64,000 nucleotides of DNA, taken from Pyropia yezoensis. Its lineage: Eukaryota > Rhodophyta > Bangiophyceae > Bangiales > Bangiaceae. This document shows, one piece after another, positions 43,001-51,206 of the stretch. Numbering within the stretch: the first letter of the stretch is position 1; every line of letters begins with the position of its first letter. The stretch lies in NCBI GenBank assembly GCA_009829735.1, contig CM020618.1, positions 18,771,346-18,835,345 on the forward strand, given 5' to 3'. The notes below the pieces were generated by a model, which was not told the DNA's origin, did no database searches, and saw nothing but the letters and a program-made list of their open reading frames with translations. Both the position numbers and the translations under genes were made by a program.

Positions 43001-44062
43001 GAGGGCAACCAGTACCTCCTGGTCATCTGTGACCGCTTCACGAAACTTACGCGAGCGATCCCACTGGCAGAGATCACGGCCATGTCGGTCGTGTCAGCCT
43101 TCCTAGATCACTGGGTTGCCGCGTATGGCATTCCGGATAGTACACTATCAGACAATGGACCGCAATTTGCGTCTGTACTGTTTCAAGGAGTGCTGGATAT
43201 GTTGGGGGTTAAGGCAAACTATGCCACCCCCTACCACCCACAAACTAATGGGCAGGTGGAGCGCTTCAACAAAACTATTGTTAGGCAGCTGCGCCATTAT
43301 GTGAGTGAGCACGTGAAGACGTGGGACCAATACATTTCTATTCTGACCACTGCCTACAATTCGCAGGTTCACTCATCTACCGGGGAAGTACCCCTCGCTT
43401 TTGTGACCCCCCGTCGCGTGCGGTCTATTGCCGTGCGGCGGCCGCTCCCAACTAGGGAGGATGGTGGCAGTACGCCCACTCCTACTGAGAGTAAGGCGGA
43501 GTTCGCTGCTAGGCTTGAAAACCTCATCCCTAAAGTCAGGGCTGAGATGGACAAAGCACAAAAGCGCTACAAGCGTACCTTTGACAAAAAGGTGCGCAAC
43601 GCCAAGCATGTCCCCGAGCAGGGTGACTGGGTATTGGTCCACTCACACACCCCAACTGGGGGTAAGTTGGTGTTCCAGACGAAGGGGCCGTACCAGGTCC
43701 TTCGTACTGATGGGCGGCGCTTCACCATCGAAAGTGACGATGGGGTCCGCACAGTGAACGGACAGGACGTGGTCAAAGTTGCACCACCGCCTGCAGGCGA
43801 CCCAGCTTGGGCGCGTGCTTTGAAAACGTGGCGCCTGCCCTCGCTGCCTGCAGCCAAACAGGGCCCGCAGGAGTACGTGTTCGACAAGTTCATCGACCAC
43901 GGCTGGGATGAGGATACTGACCGCCTCATGTTGAGGGTGCGTTGGTTTGGCTACAAAGCCAAGGATGATACGTGGGAGTATGTGGAGGACCTTCCTGCTG
44001 AGAAGGTCCGGGCGTACTGTGCCCGGAACGAGATAGACCCTAACAGCCCTCCCTCAACGTGA
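40079..44062 (+). CDS. pol: pol polyprotein of element C, 1327 aa
   Basis: Open from the ATG that overlaps the gag stop. Domains: aspartic protease (DTGS, near residue 80), reverse transcriptase (YLDDIIVFS, near 524), RNase H (about 670-790), integrase zinc-binding region (about 895-945), integrase core (MDILGPLP near 963, DNGPQF near 1025), and a C-terminal chromodomain (about 1262-1315, WFGYKAKDDTWE). The chromodomain makes it a chromovirus; in the family this module can direct integration to modified chromatin. The copy appears intact. Confidence 0.95.
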   Translation: MTVGAGRPKLTTAASAKWAKRTNQPCRILRRPKGVRPPRVGLPKNVNPRRVIAVLTGENFQVAGRVQLAPGRACCARIVHDTGSGASLIRKSLLPKGMRLQRWKSKADHLIDINGGVLPIVGAVTLPTRLGTHEVDVTYGVVENISVPLLLGTPYVVTQVPLICGPEYWVKLMNGETIPILGKGKSVAPVTVSQSKPVCSVREGFTATLRLARKVMLPPNSVAHVDVVTDYAGNGLVHPNPRLARKHQVHVALGTMDSKAGVPWRIQVMNLSSSPKFFKSGAKFGYIDQHEGPVVAVTLSAGASSDPKSGKEKHQAKSAASPRPQVNMEGVPPRLRVQVERLLDQYHKLWDGQLGLMRATQHRIELKPGAPPIRQQPYRGGPRSRALVKEQVARMEALDVIEASNAEWASPVVIVPKVDGTPRFCIDYRKLNESTVKDSYPLPRMDDCLDSLGEANVFSTLDCNAGYWQIPIAPEDRHKTTFTCHCGTYQCKRLPFGLCNAPATFQRAMDMILAGVRWQICLVYLDDIIVFSRSPEEHIGHLGQVFKLLADAGVSLKASKCHLFTQEVEYLGHVVRPGRLSVNEKNLRAIRKAQYPRTQTQMRSFLGMCNVYRRFTKGFAKVAKPLNELVSSTLPKNLPPPSRVEQESFETLRDLLLKPPILAIPRLGGHYILDVDASYDQLGCVLLQQQPDKEYLPVGYFSKGLNSAEKNYGVTELEGLAVVWAVTSLRHYLEGEKFLIRCDHRALQFIFKTDCTNTRLNRWRVRLAPFNFDIEYRPGRQHALADGLSRVPTEGLDTTPVDEDIPIVGVVTRSGQALNPEAPGNKKYLPLSLDEVVKAQAEDPFCKSQRDTLDTVAETRFFLGDDGLLMRRGVFQGTEQLVVPASLKDSILEREHNAPTGGHLGSSKLYQTLRTRYYWPSMVVDIYSWVAACTSCAQNRLMERRPTTAMLLFPAKEPFAALAMDILGPLPVTEEGNQYLLVICDRFTKLTRAIPLAEITAMSVVSAFLDHWVAAYGIPDSTLSDNGPQFASVLFQGVLDMLGVKANYATPYHPQTNGQVERFNKTIVRQLRHYVSEHVKTWDQYISILTTAYNSQVHSSTGEVPLAFVTPRRVRSIAVRRPLPTREDGGSTPTPTESKAEFAARLENLIPKVRAEMDKAQKRYKRTFDKKVRNAKHVPEQGDWVLVHSHTPTGGKLVFQTKGPYQVLRTDGRRFTIESDDGVRTVNGQDVVKVAPPPAGDPAWARALKTWRLPSLPAAKQGPQEYVFDKFIDHGWDEDTDRLMLRVRWFGYKAKDDTWEYVEDLPAEKVRAYCARNEIDPNSPPST

Positions 44063-44173
44063 GGGAAGGCCGAGCAACAGTGCCAAGAGAGTGCTTCAAG
44101 TCGAAGTGGTACGCAGAGTGGCTTTAAACTACAGCCCTAACCCTCACACTCTCACAACAAAGGCAGCTGCCAA

Positions 44174-46117
44174 CTAGGCACGCATGCTAGACTCTCCCAC
44201 TCCACGGCCCTCGCCCTCACGTGGAGGCGAGCGGCGAGACCCACGCCGATAACGGTCCCCACTCGTTGGAAGGGGCGGCGGCTCCAAGTCGGAACCGTCG
44301 CGCCCCTCACGGTCGCGCAAGTGGCGCCGACCGTGGCTACTCTTCTGCCTGGTCTTGCGCGCAAGTTTGCGACGCAGACGCTGGACAGACTCCGTCTCCG
44401 ATGGGGTAGAGGACTCCGAGACGGAGTAAGACAACTCGTCTTCCGACACGGAGGGAGAGCGCCGCGAGTGACGGCGACGACGGCGAGGAGGCGAGTATGC
44501 CCGGCTCGCACGACGCTTGCCACGCCCAAGTGGGGTTGGCTGGGGCATAATAGCCCCAATGCGAGCCAACTCGGCCGTCATAAACTCCGCCACCGACTCG
44601 CAACTCGCGGTCGCCACTGCAGTACGAACGCGCTCCTCAAGTTGAGGAGTCTCGGAACTTTGGAGGGTTGCGGTCGACGCGGCCAACCAGGAAATGGTGC
44701 GCACCAACGTGGTGATCATCATCTCTGAGGTTAGAGGCGTGGGCGGTAACACCAACTTGGGGTATACCGTCAGGAGGGTGGCCCCCAAGTTGGGAGACAC
44801 CGGTGTGGATGACTCCACGGCCACGCTGATCGGGATGTTCCCGTGAGGCTGGAAAGGAACAGGAGGAAGCGGAGGGGCACGCCGAGGTGGCGGTACCCGG
44901 GTGTAACTGCGACCCCGACTTGGGGCCCCCGCAGTAGGTTGAGTCATATGGTCATCATATGAGGGCACAGCCATAACTATGGGCTTGTCCGGGGGTGGCG
45001 CAGTGTGACGATCCACCCCCGGGGCATACGGGTAGTCCCCGATGCCCAACCCCTCTCGTAGGACCACACGGCCGTCGTGAAGTTCACGAGCGACCCATAC
45101 GAACTGGCGAAGTGCGCCATCGTCCTTGGGCCCCCGAGTGGGGCGGCGCAACTTGTGCTCAATGCTCTCCCACTCGATAAACTTGTGGAGGCGGAGCATC
45201 TCCTCAAGTAGAGTGAGTTGTCCTGACGAGCACCCCTCAGCAACTAGCGGAGGGGTGAGCTGTTCCAAACCCTGGATGAGCCGGAGGGGGAGATGCCAGA
45301 GCATCCCCCGCCGCTGAACACATGACACCCAGGTCGACATGACCTCGAGGAGCCACTGGGTGGCCAACATGGCCCACACCAGATGATCAGGGCCAGCCGT
45401 CAACATGACGGAGCCGAAGTGGTCAAGCAACCGTGGCAACAATGCCGGGAACCCGTAGGGGACCTCAACTTGAGGCCACCACTCGGGCTTCTTCGGGTAG
45501 TATTGCTCCTTACTGGCAGCAGACTGCTGAGGAAACTCAAGTTGAGCCGAGGTCACCAAGTAGGGACCTCGCCGGAAGTCCTTCTCCATCCGCACATCAA
45601 AGTGATGAGTGTGCGGATCGGCCTCGTGAAGGTACGGGGGGCGAGTTGCCACCGCGTCCCAAGTGAAGGTCGGCAAGTCGCCGGGACCCGGGATAGTTCC
45701 CCCGCGGTCCACCATGGCCTTGGCCCGCTGCACGTCCTCGACCTCCTCGTCGTCCAGGAAGGCAAACTGGTCCGTCCTGAAGCCGGCAGGGAACCCGACC
45801 CTACGGGGATACTTCTCCCGTAGGCGGTCCCATACCCGACCCATCGCTGCGCCGAGTCGGCCACAGCGAAGAACAGTCAACCCCTCCTCATACAGAGGCC
45901 AAGCGGGGTAAAACCACCGCCCCAAGGCCTCACGCGGGACAACTTGTCCCGCCTCCGGGGGAGATCCTGCCGTCAACCCAAAGCCGGGTGACGCGGGAGT
46001 CCCACCCCCCGGAGCGATCGCGGAGCCCCCGCCGGAAGTCCCGGCAGGCGCTGCACCGTAGGAGGTGTCCTCCATACGCTCATCGAGAGAGTCCGTCTCC
46101 ACTCCCGGAGTCGCCAT
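44174..46117 (-). CDS. antisense ORF of element C (aORF), 647 aa
   Basis: Open frame opposite to gag-pol, from the ATG at 46117 (MATPGVETDSLDERMED) to 44174, also open further upstream. The N-terminal 100 residues are Gly/Pro/Ser-rich. Residues about 70-400 are Trp- and Leu-rich with a globular look (GRWFYPAWPLYEEGL, PEWWPQVEVPYGFP, TQWLLEV). The C-terminal third ends in an Arg/Ser-rich tract (SPPRRRRRHSRRS), suggesting nuclear or RNA binding. The span in codons is the same as in element A. A diverged relative occupies the same place in element B. No known domain. Confidence 0.65.
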   Translation of the reverse strand: MATPGVETDSLDERMEDTSYGAAPAGTSGGGSAIAPGGGTPASPGFGLTAGSPPEAGQVVPREALGRWFYPAWPLYEEGLTVLRCGRLGAAMGRVWDRLREKYPRRVGFPAGFRTDQFAFLDDEEVEDVQRAKAMVDRGGTIPGPGDLPTFTWDAVATRPPYLHEADPHTHHFDVRMEKDFRRGPYLVTSAQLEFPQQSAASKEQYYPKKPEWWPQVEVPYGFPALLPRLLDHFGSVMLTAGPDHLVWAMLATQWLLEVMSTWVSCVQRRGMLWHLPLRLIQGLEQLTPPLVAEGCSSGQLTLLEEMLRLHKFIEWESIEHKLRRPTRGPKDDGALRQFVWVARELHDGRVVLREGLGIGDYPYAPGVDRHTAPPPDKPIVMAVPSYDDHMTQPTAGAPSRGRSYTRVPPPRRAPPLPPVPFQPHGNIPISVAVESSTPVSPNLGATLLTVYPKLVLPPTPLTSEMMITTLVRTISWLAASTATLQSSETPQLEERVRTAVATASCESVAEFMTAELARIGAIMPQPTPLGRGKRRASRAYSPPRRRRRHSRRSPSVSEDELSYSVSESSTPSETESVQRLRRKLARKTRQKSSHGRRHLRDREGRDGSDLEPPPLPTSGDRYRRGSRRSPPREGEGRGVGESSMRA

Positions 46118-46445
46118 GGCTCTCCCCAAGTTGGGGAGAGACGTCCTGGCTATCGCGGCACGAGACCCGCCTCGAGTTGAGGGGGACTCGGATCGTGGGT
46201 AAACGGGTGGCCTCCCCAGCGTGGGGTGGCCCCGTGTAAGGTGAAGGAGAAGTGGTGGTGGTGGTGAGGTGTGAACCGAGGAGAGCAAGCTGCCAAGTGG
46301 GCAAGCTTGAGGAGAGGGGCGGCCAACGTGACCGCCTCCACATCCGCGTTACGTACTCAAGGGGGGACAGCAAGTCGCGTCCCCCCCAACGCCGAGACGT
46401 GCGTTTACGCACCCCCTCACAGGGCCGACCGGGTCGGTCGGAACT

Positions 46446-46458
46446 GAGGAGAGGGGAG
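46446..46458 (+). other. polypurine tract of element C
   Basis: GAGGAGAGGGGAG, thirteen purines directly before the 3' LTR. Confidence 0.7.
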
Positions 46459-46926
46459 TGTGGCAGTATTGACCCCCAGGTAGGGGGCAACACGTGCCAT
46501 GCAAGGGGCGGCAGGCCACTAGCCTGATCCGTTCCTCCCCCTGCATTTGGGTCCATATTCCCTAAGTTCGGGATAGTTAGCTTAGTAGTAAATCCAACTT
46601 GGATTTGAGGGTTTTCTGCATTTATCGTCTTGAATTTTCGTGTGGCCCGGTGGGCAGGTGCTGGGGTGGGAGATTCTGAGTGGCGAGATTCTGAGTGGAC
46701 CCTGGGGGGATAAGGGGAGGGACAGCGGGGCTTGGCCCTGCGTCCCCGTCCCGACCAAGAAACTGTTGGACCACACACCATCTTCTTGTTTGTCCGTGGG
46801 GGGATTGCCCCACAACAGGGATAGAGTGTGTGCGACTTGCACTTCTTCCGGTTCCCCCGACACGGGAGGCAGCCCTCGCACACCGCCCCAACTTGGGTAC
46901 TGTGTGTGCGAGTGGTTTTTGCCACA
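46459..46926 (+). repeat. 3' LTR of element C
   Basis: 468 bp, reads as identical to the 5' LTR, and is followed by the CTGAG target copy at 46927-46931. Confidence 0.95.
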
Positions 46927-47134
46927 CTGAGGACTCAGCGGCAGCGTCAGCCGGTCCACCCTTGCCAGACGCGGCACCGCCGCGGTTGCTGCCAGCGCTT
47001 CGAGCTGGAGGGGAAGACGCGGCGGCAGCGCGTCTACGCTTGGCGGGTGTGGCGCCCACGTCGTCAGAGTCAGAATCCCGGGAACCGGGGGGAAGTGCTG
47101 AGCCGCCCCTCCGACGTCTCGACCCTGACGGCAT
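46927..47134 (-). CDS. ORF X, 5' part (interrupted by element C)
   Basis: The ATG at 47132-47134 opens 69 codons up to the element C target site. The N-terminus is basic and low-complexity, with a PAKRRR nuclear-localisation-like motif and Ser/Ala-rich linkers, so the protein may be nuclear. The remainder lies at 36471-37543. The frame crosses the target site without loss. Confidence 0.6.
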
Positions 47135-47363
47135 GCTTCCTGAACGTGCAGCGTCTGGTACGAATGCGCCGGCAGAAAAGGAATGTACCGTGCCTTGGAA
47201 GAGGTGTGAACGACGGACTGGAGATAGTGGAGAACAGTCAGGGTGGCGTCGATCGTGGGGAGGGTGGTGAGGGTCATAGGAGTGAGCCGCGGCAGTGGTC
47301 GATGAGGGCGTACCTCAAAAGGTTATGAGGAGGCAGCTGTGGACACGAGGACAAGACAGGGGG

Positions 47364-47723
47364 TCAAGGGTATGCAGCCATGAACTGATTGAATTCCACC
47401 AAGACAAAAGGCACAGAGAGTGACGCCCACCACTTGGCCAGGGACGCCTCTGACAAGAGGCAAAGCAAGTGACGCCCACCACCCAGCCAGCGATTCCCCG
47501 GCCGTCCTGTCCAGAGCGGTTCGTCGGCGGCGTACAGTGTCACCCGCCGGCCCCCCGCATCCCACGAAGCGGCGGTGCACACATAGAGGCGCGAAAACCC
47601 ACTCGCCTCGCATTCCCGTGGCGTACATGTCGCACCCGCCAGAGAGACCAAAGGCCGGTTCGTCTTCCGCACGGCAAACGCGACGCGGGTGGTATCAGCA
47701 GCCCCGCCGCCGGTTGACCCCAT
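47364..47723 (-). CDS. unrecognised 119-aa ORF
   Basis: ATG at 47723; the product is of mixed composition (MGSTGGGAADTTRVAFAVRK ... WASLSVPFVLVEFNQFMAAYP) with four cysteines and no membrane segment. Codon choice favours G/C in third positions, like the host genes. It ends 229 bp upstream of ORF X on the same strand and could be a neighbour gene or an upstream exon. A near-duplicate of about 50-60 bp, with GTGACGCCCACCAC in both copies, overlaps its 3' end (about 47410-47490). Confidence 0.35.
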   Translation of the reverse strand: MGSTGGGAADTTRVAFAVRKTNRPLVSLAGATCTPRECEASGFSRLYVCTAASWDAGGRRVTLYAADEPLWTGRPGNRWLGGGRHLLCLLSEASLAKWWASLSVPFVLVEFNQFMAAYP

Positions 47724-48869
47724 TGTGCAAAGAGATAAAGTGTCCCGTAGAGTGCGGAGACGCTGCCGTGCTAGGGTCCTCCACATGGGCGTACGGGCCG
47801 CTTGACCGTGCGAAAGACTCCACCCGAGGGACAAGACAGAGACGGTGTCGAACGACTGTTGCCCACACGGCTGCAAGGGCGACGGGTATGGCGCCTTCCT
47901 AGCCCAAGGGCGCGCAAGCGTGGGCCCATTGCCATTATAAGGGGTGCCCAAATCGTGGAGCCGTTCCCGAGATCACAGGTACCGCGATCACGCTGATTTC
48001 AAATTTTGAAGGTACGCCGTGTGGACTGAAGCTGCCAGCCTCGAGTGTGATCCAAAGGGGATGTCAATGCGCGCTTGTGGCCAGTAAGAGATCGCCACAC
48101 CCCATCTTCTGCCCACCATTGTTGGCCCACTTCCCCCAGGCACTGAGAGGACCCTCGAAGGGTGGGGAAAGACCCATTTCAAACCGTTGCTGCAGCGAAG
48201 GCTGCCCTTTCATCATTGGATACTCCCCCCACGGGGAGCTGGGACGGTGCGCCGCGCAGACAGCTCAGTGTCCACTGCTGCTGTCGTGGTGCCGTTCGAC
48301 CACTGCCTCCAGCCGGCGCCCGCCTGTCCGCTCGCCGAGGGACTCTGCATGGGCCCGCAGGGGCCGTTGGGACACAAGGCGGGGAGGGAGGCGCTGTGCG
48401 CGGGCTCAGCGTAAGGCATCCGCGAAGCGCGACTGCGTGGAGGGCTCTGCTGTCGAGAGCCTCAGCACGTGCCGGCCGCGAGAGGCGAGCGGAGAGAGGG
48501 GCGTGCTGTGGAATACACACACCCGTTGGCGACGGCAGGAAGCCAACGACACGAGGTGGGTGCAGTGGTGTGGCCCCATCCAAAATCAGCGGCGTGGACT
48601 CAACACTGGGAGGGGAGCCCACTGGGCACCGTGAACAGGAGCGCAAACGGCTTTGGCAGCGCTACCGGCAGTGGCGCAGCGTCCCTGCTGCGAGCGGACT
48701 TCCGGGGGGGCGGGTTGTACGATCGTTCGCTATCTCTTTGTTGTATAACTGCTCCTCTACAAGCGTAAACTACGCTCTCTGCTGTATAGTCACTCCTCAT
48801 AGCACACGATTGCACATCATCGAACTACATTCACGACCTCTACCCTCACATTGCCGCGTCAGTCTCACC
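47724..48869. other. no supported gene
   Basis: Long frames occur on both strands (for example 48162-49316 plus and 48179-48646 minus) but overlap each other and the SET gene, lack domains, and are Arg/Pro/Ala-rich. No repeats of note were seen. Confidence 0.35.
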
Positions 48870-49697
48870 TCACGCCACTCGCCGAACTGTGTGCCGAGGA
48901 CCATAGCTCACCATCACCTCCTCCCCCACTTCGATGCGGCGAGTCACGCGGAGGACGCCACAGCTCGGCTTCACCAGATCCTTGACCGTACCTATCACTC
49001 GGGGGCGCTGCTCGAAGCGAACGTTGGCGACTTGATGGCGGCCGGGATCGTTCACTTTCCCACCTGCGCAACAGCTGGCAGGTACAACCCACACAGGGCG
49101 GCAGAGCTCCTCAGCGGGCCCAGCCTCGCCGCCCATGACCGTGCCGAGCACAGAAGGAACCATGGACGATGCGGGATCATCAGCAGACGCCGTCCACATG
49201 CTGATGGAGGCTTGCAGCTGCAGTGCGTTGTCAAGCCATTTAGCTGCCGTCGTCGCCAGGCCCTCGGCAACAACGCCCTTCGCGTACACACGCGTGGACA
49301 GGCGATCACGCGATGATCGGGCTGCCACCTGGAGATCATGGTAGACCAGCTGTCCAAAGAAGGGAAGGATTTCCGCGCCCACGTCAAGAGGGCGGGTTGC
49401 AACCACCCCGAGCCCCGCTCCAGGGAGCGTGGAAGGTTGAACGGTGGTCCCGTGCGCCGCCGCATCAGCTTCAAGCAACCATGGTTGCCCCGTTAGGCCA
49501 AAGACGTCCCCCTGGCGGACAAAAACGTCCGCTGCCTTCGTTGGCCACACGTGCACGGGCTTGTCAGTGATGTCCATGCCGCCGCACGCCTCCACCATGC
49601 CCGGCGCGTGTACAAGCTCGTTGAAAACAGCTTGTGACACACACGTGTACGCCGGCATCTTTGAGGGTGGCTTCCACCCAGTCATGCTGAGGGGCAT
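48870..49697 (-). CDS. SET-domain protein, 275 aa
   Basis: Single exon from the ATG at 49697. Residues about 90-270 fit a SET domain: the opening motif GLGVVATRPLDVG, FFGQLVYHD, then VANVRF, where SET proteins have the N..H.C.PN..... block, and the closing IEVGEEVMVSYG. SET proteins transfer methyl groups from S-adenosylmethionine to lysines, usually on histones. The usual Asn-His-Ser-Cys is replaced by VNDPGRHQVANV, so activity is uncertain. There are no pre-SET or post-SET cysteine clusters. It lies between the transposase halves, so it may be cargo. Confidence 0.6.
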   Translation of the reverse strand: MPLSMTGWKPPSKMPAYTCVSQAVFNELVHAPGMVEACGGMDITDKPVHVWPTKAADVFVRQGDVFGLTGQPWLLEADAAAHGTTVQPSTLPGAGLGVVATRPLDVGAEILPFFGQLVYHDLQVAARSSRDRLSTRVYAKGVVAEGLATTAAKWLDNALQLQASISMWTASADDPASSMVPSVLGTVMGGEAGPAEELCRPVWVVPASCCAGGKVNDPGRHQVANVRFEQRPRVIGTVKDLVKPSCGVLRVTRRIEVGEEVMVSYGPRHTVRRVA

Positions 49698-51150
49698 GAC
49701 GACGGGTGCAGCGCGTGCGGGCGGGAGCGGGGGCAGCCAATCGCGTGCGAACGGGACCCACAGCCGGGCGGCAACGGGAGAGCCGCAAGAGAAGCAACAG
49801 TCGTCGGCGCGCCTGCCGCGGCAGATCGTAATAGCCGGCCGGCAGGGAGGGTGGCAACGGGAGGGAAGCCCAGCGGCGGCAGTCGTGCAGCGACCTGTAG
49901 GCTGGCTGCAGTAGACTGCAGGAGCCCGCCGTCGTTATGGTCGGCAACTGCAGAGCAGCTCGAGCGGCGACCCGACGGCGACAGCAGTTGCTATTGTCGT
50001 GAACCTGCAAGCGAAGAGGGGTCGTCGTAGCAGATCGCTGCAACGGCAGGGCGAGAGCAGCTTCTACGGGCGGCAGCCGCCGACTGCCGCCGACGGCAGC
50101 TGCCAGCCGGCCGGGAGGACTCGAACGAGAGTCAGACCAGCAGCGACAGGAGCGCGAGACGAGCGCTGACGGTGCAGCTGCAGACGGCAGAAGCTCACCG
50201 CCGGGAAGTACCGCTGCAGGACGGCGCCAATAGTTGCGACCGAGCAATCGTGGACGTCCGGAACCCGCCGTCGGGAAGTACTGGAGAAGGATGACGCCTA
50301 GAGCAGGAGCCTGGGGAGAAGCAAGAGGAGAGCACTCACAGCAGCAACGAGGAGGTAGCACCAGGAGGCCGTGAACAGCAACAACCGGGGAGAGCGAAAG
50401 GAGAAGGGCGCGACCTGCGCAACGGGGATGAGCCAGCACGAGGGCGCCACCAGCTGCCGCTAGGGGGCGTCAGCAATTGCGACAGTGGAGTCGCCAACGG
50501 CAGAGCGCGGCACCAGCTGCGGCAGTCGTTTGTTGATCAGTATACGTGCTGCAGTAGATGGCAAGAGCCCAGCGTTGGGTAGAGCTTGAACGGCTGCGTC
50601 AGTGCAGCCGTAGACGGCGAAAGCCCGCTGGCGAGGAGTGCTGCAGCAGCAGGGCGCCAGCAGCAGGAACTGGGAGGTTCCAGCGTCAGGGATAGGAGCG
50701 GTACGACAGCTCAAGAAGTGCAGTCTCAGGCGGCGAAAGCCCGCTCACGAAGAGTGCTGCAGCAGCAGGGCGTCAATAGCAGCAACACGGGGGCAGAGAT
50801 GGAGGGGAGCGTACAGCAGCAGTGGAAGGGCGGCACCAGTTGTGCCAGTGCAAAGACGAAGGGAAGAAGTCGCAGGTATGGGAGGGCCCAGCGAGAACGG
50901 CAACAAAAGCGACAGGTGTGCGGCAACAGCACCGACAGGCTGCCGTGCGACCGGTAGCCCAGACGCCGGCAGGCAGGCAAGGGAAGTGCCGAGGCGACGG
51001 CACTGCGGCGGCGTTGCGGGAAACGACCGCGACTCACAGAAGCAATCCAGGGGAGCGCGTCGCGCGCAGGCAAGCTGCCAGCTCAAAGCAGGGTACTGGA
51101 AGAACAGCGCAATCGATTTGGGCAGGGGGGACGAACGGCTTCAATTCAGG
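49698..51150. repeat. degenerate minisatellite, units about 50-120 bp
   Basis: GCGAAAGCCCGCTGGCGAGG with GTGCTGCAGCAGCAGGGCG (near 50620-50657) recurs as GCGAAAGCCCGCTCACGAAG with GTGCTGCAGCAGCAGGGCG (near 50737-50773), a spacing of about 117 bp. Weaker copies of CAGCAGCAG and GGGAAGTAC-type blocks extend over about 49.9-51.0 kb. Frames through it are open on both strands and are treated as non-coding. Confidence 0.45.
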
Positions 51151-51206
51151 CGATTGGACGCAACACTCGTCCCGCCAAGGCCGAGGACCGCGAAGTCACC
51201 GCGAAG

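Larger units (their letters stand above)
37549..46926 (+). mobile_element. Ty3/gypsy chromovirus, element C, looks whole
   Basis: This 9378-bp element has two 468-bp LTRs that read as identical base for base and perfect CTGAG target duplications. It holds a primer site, gag, pol with chromodomain, a long antisense ORF and a purine tract. All frames are open, so it looks whole, and the identical LTRs mean a very recent insertion. It is the same family as element A, sits within ORF X, and lies inside the 28-kb candidate transposon. Confidence 0.96.
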
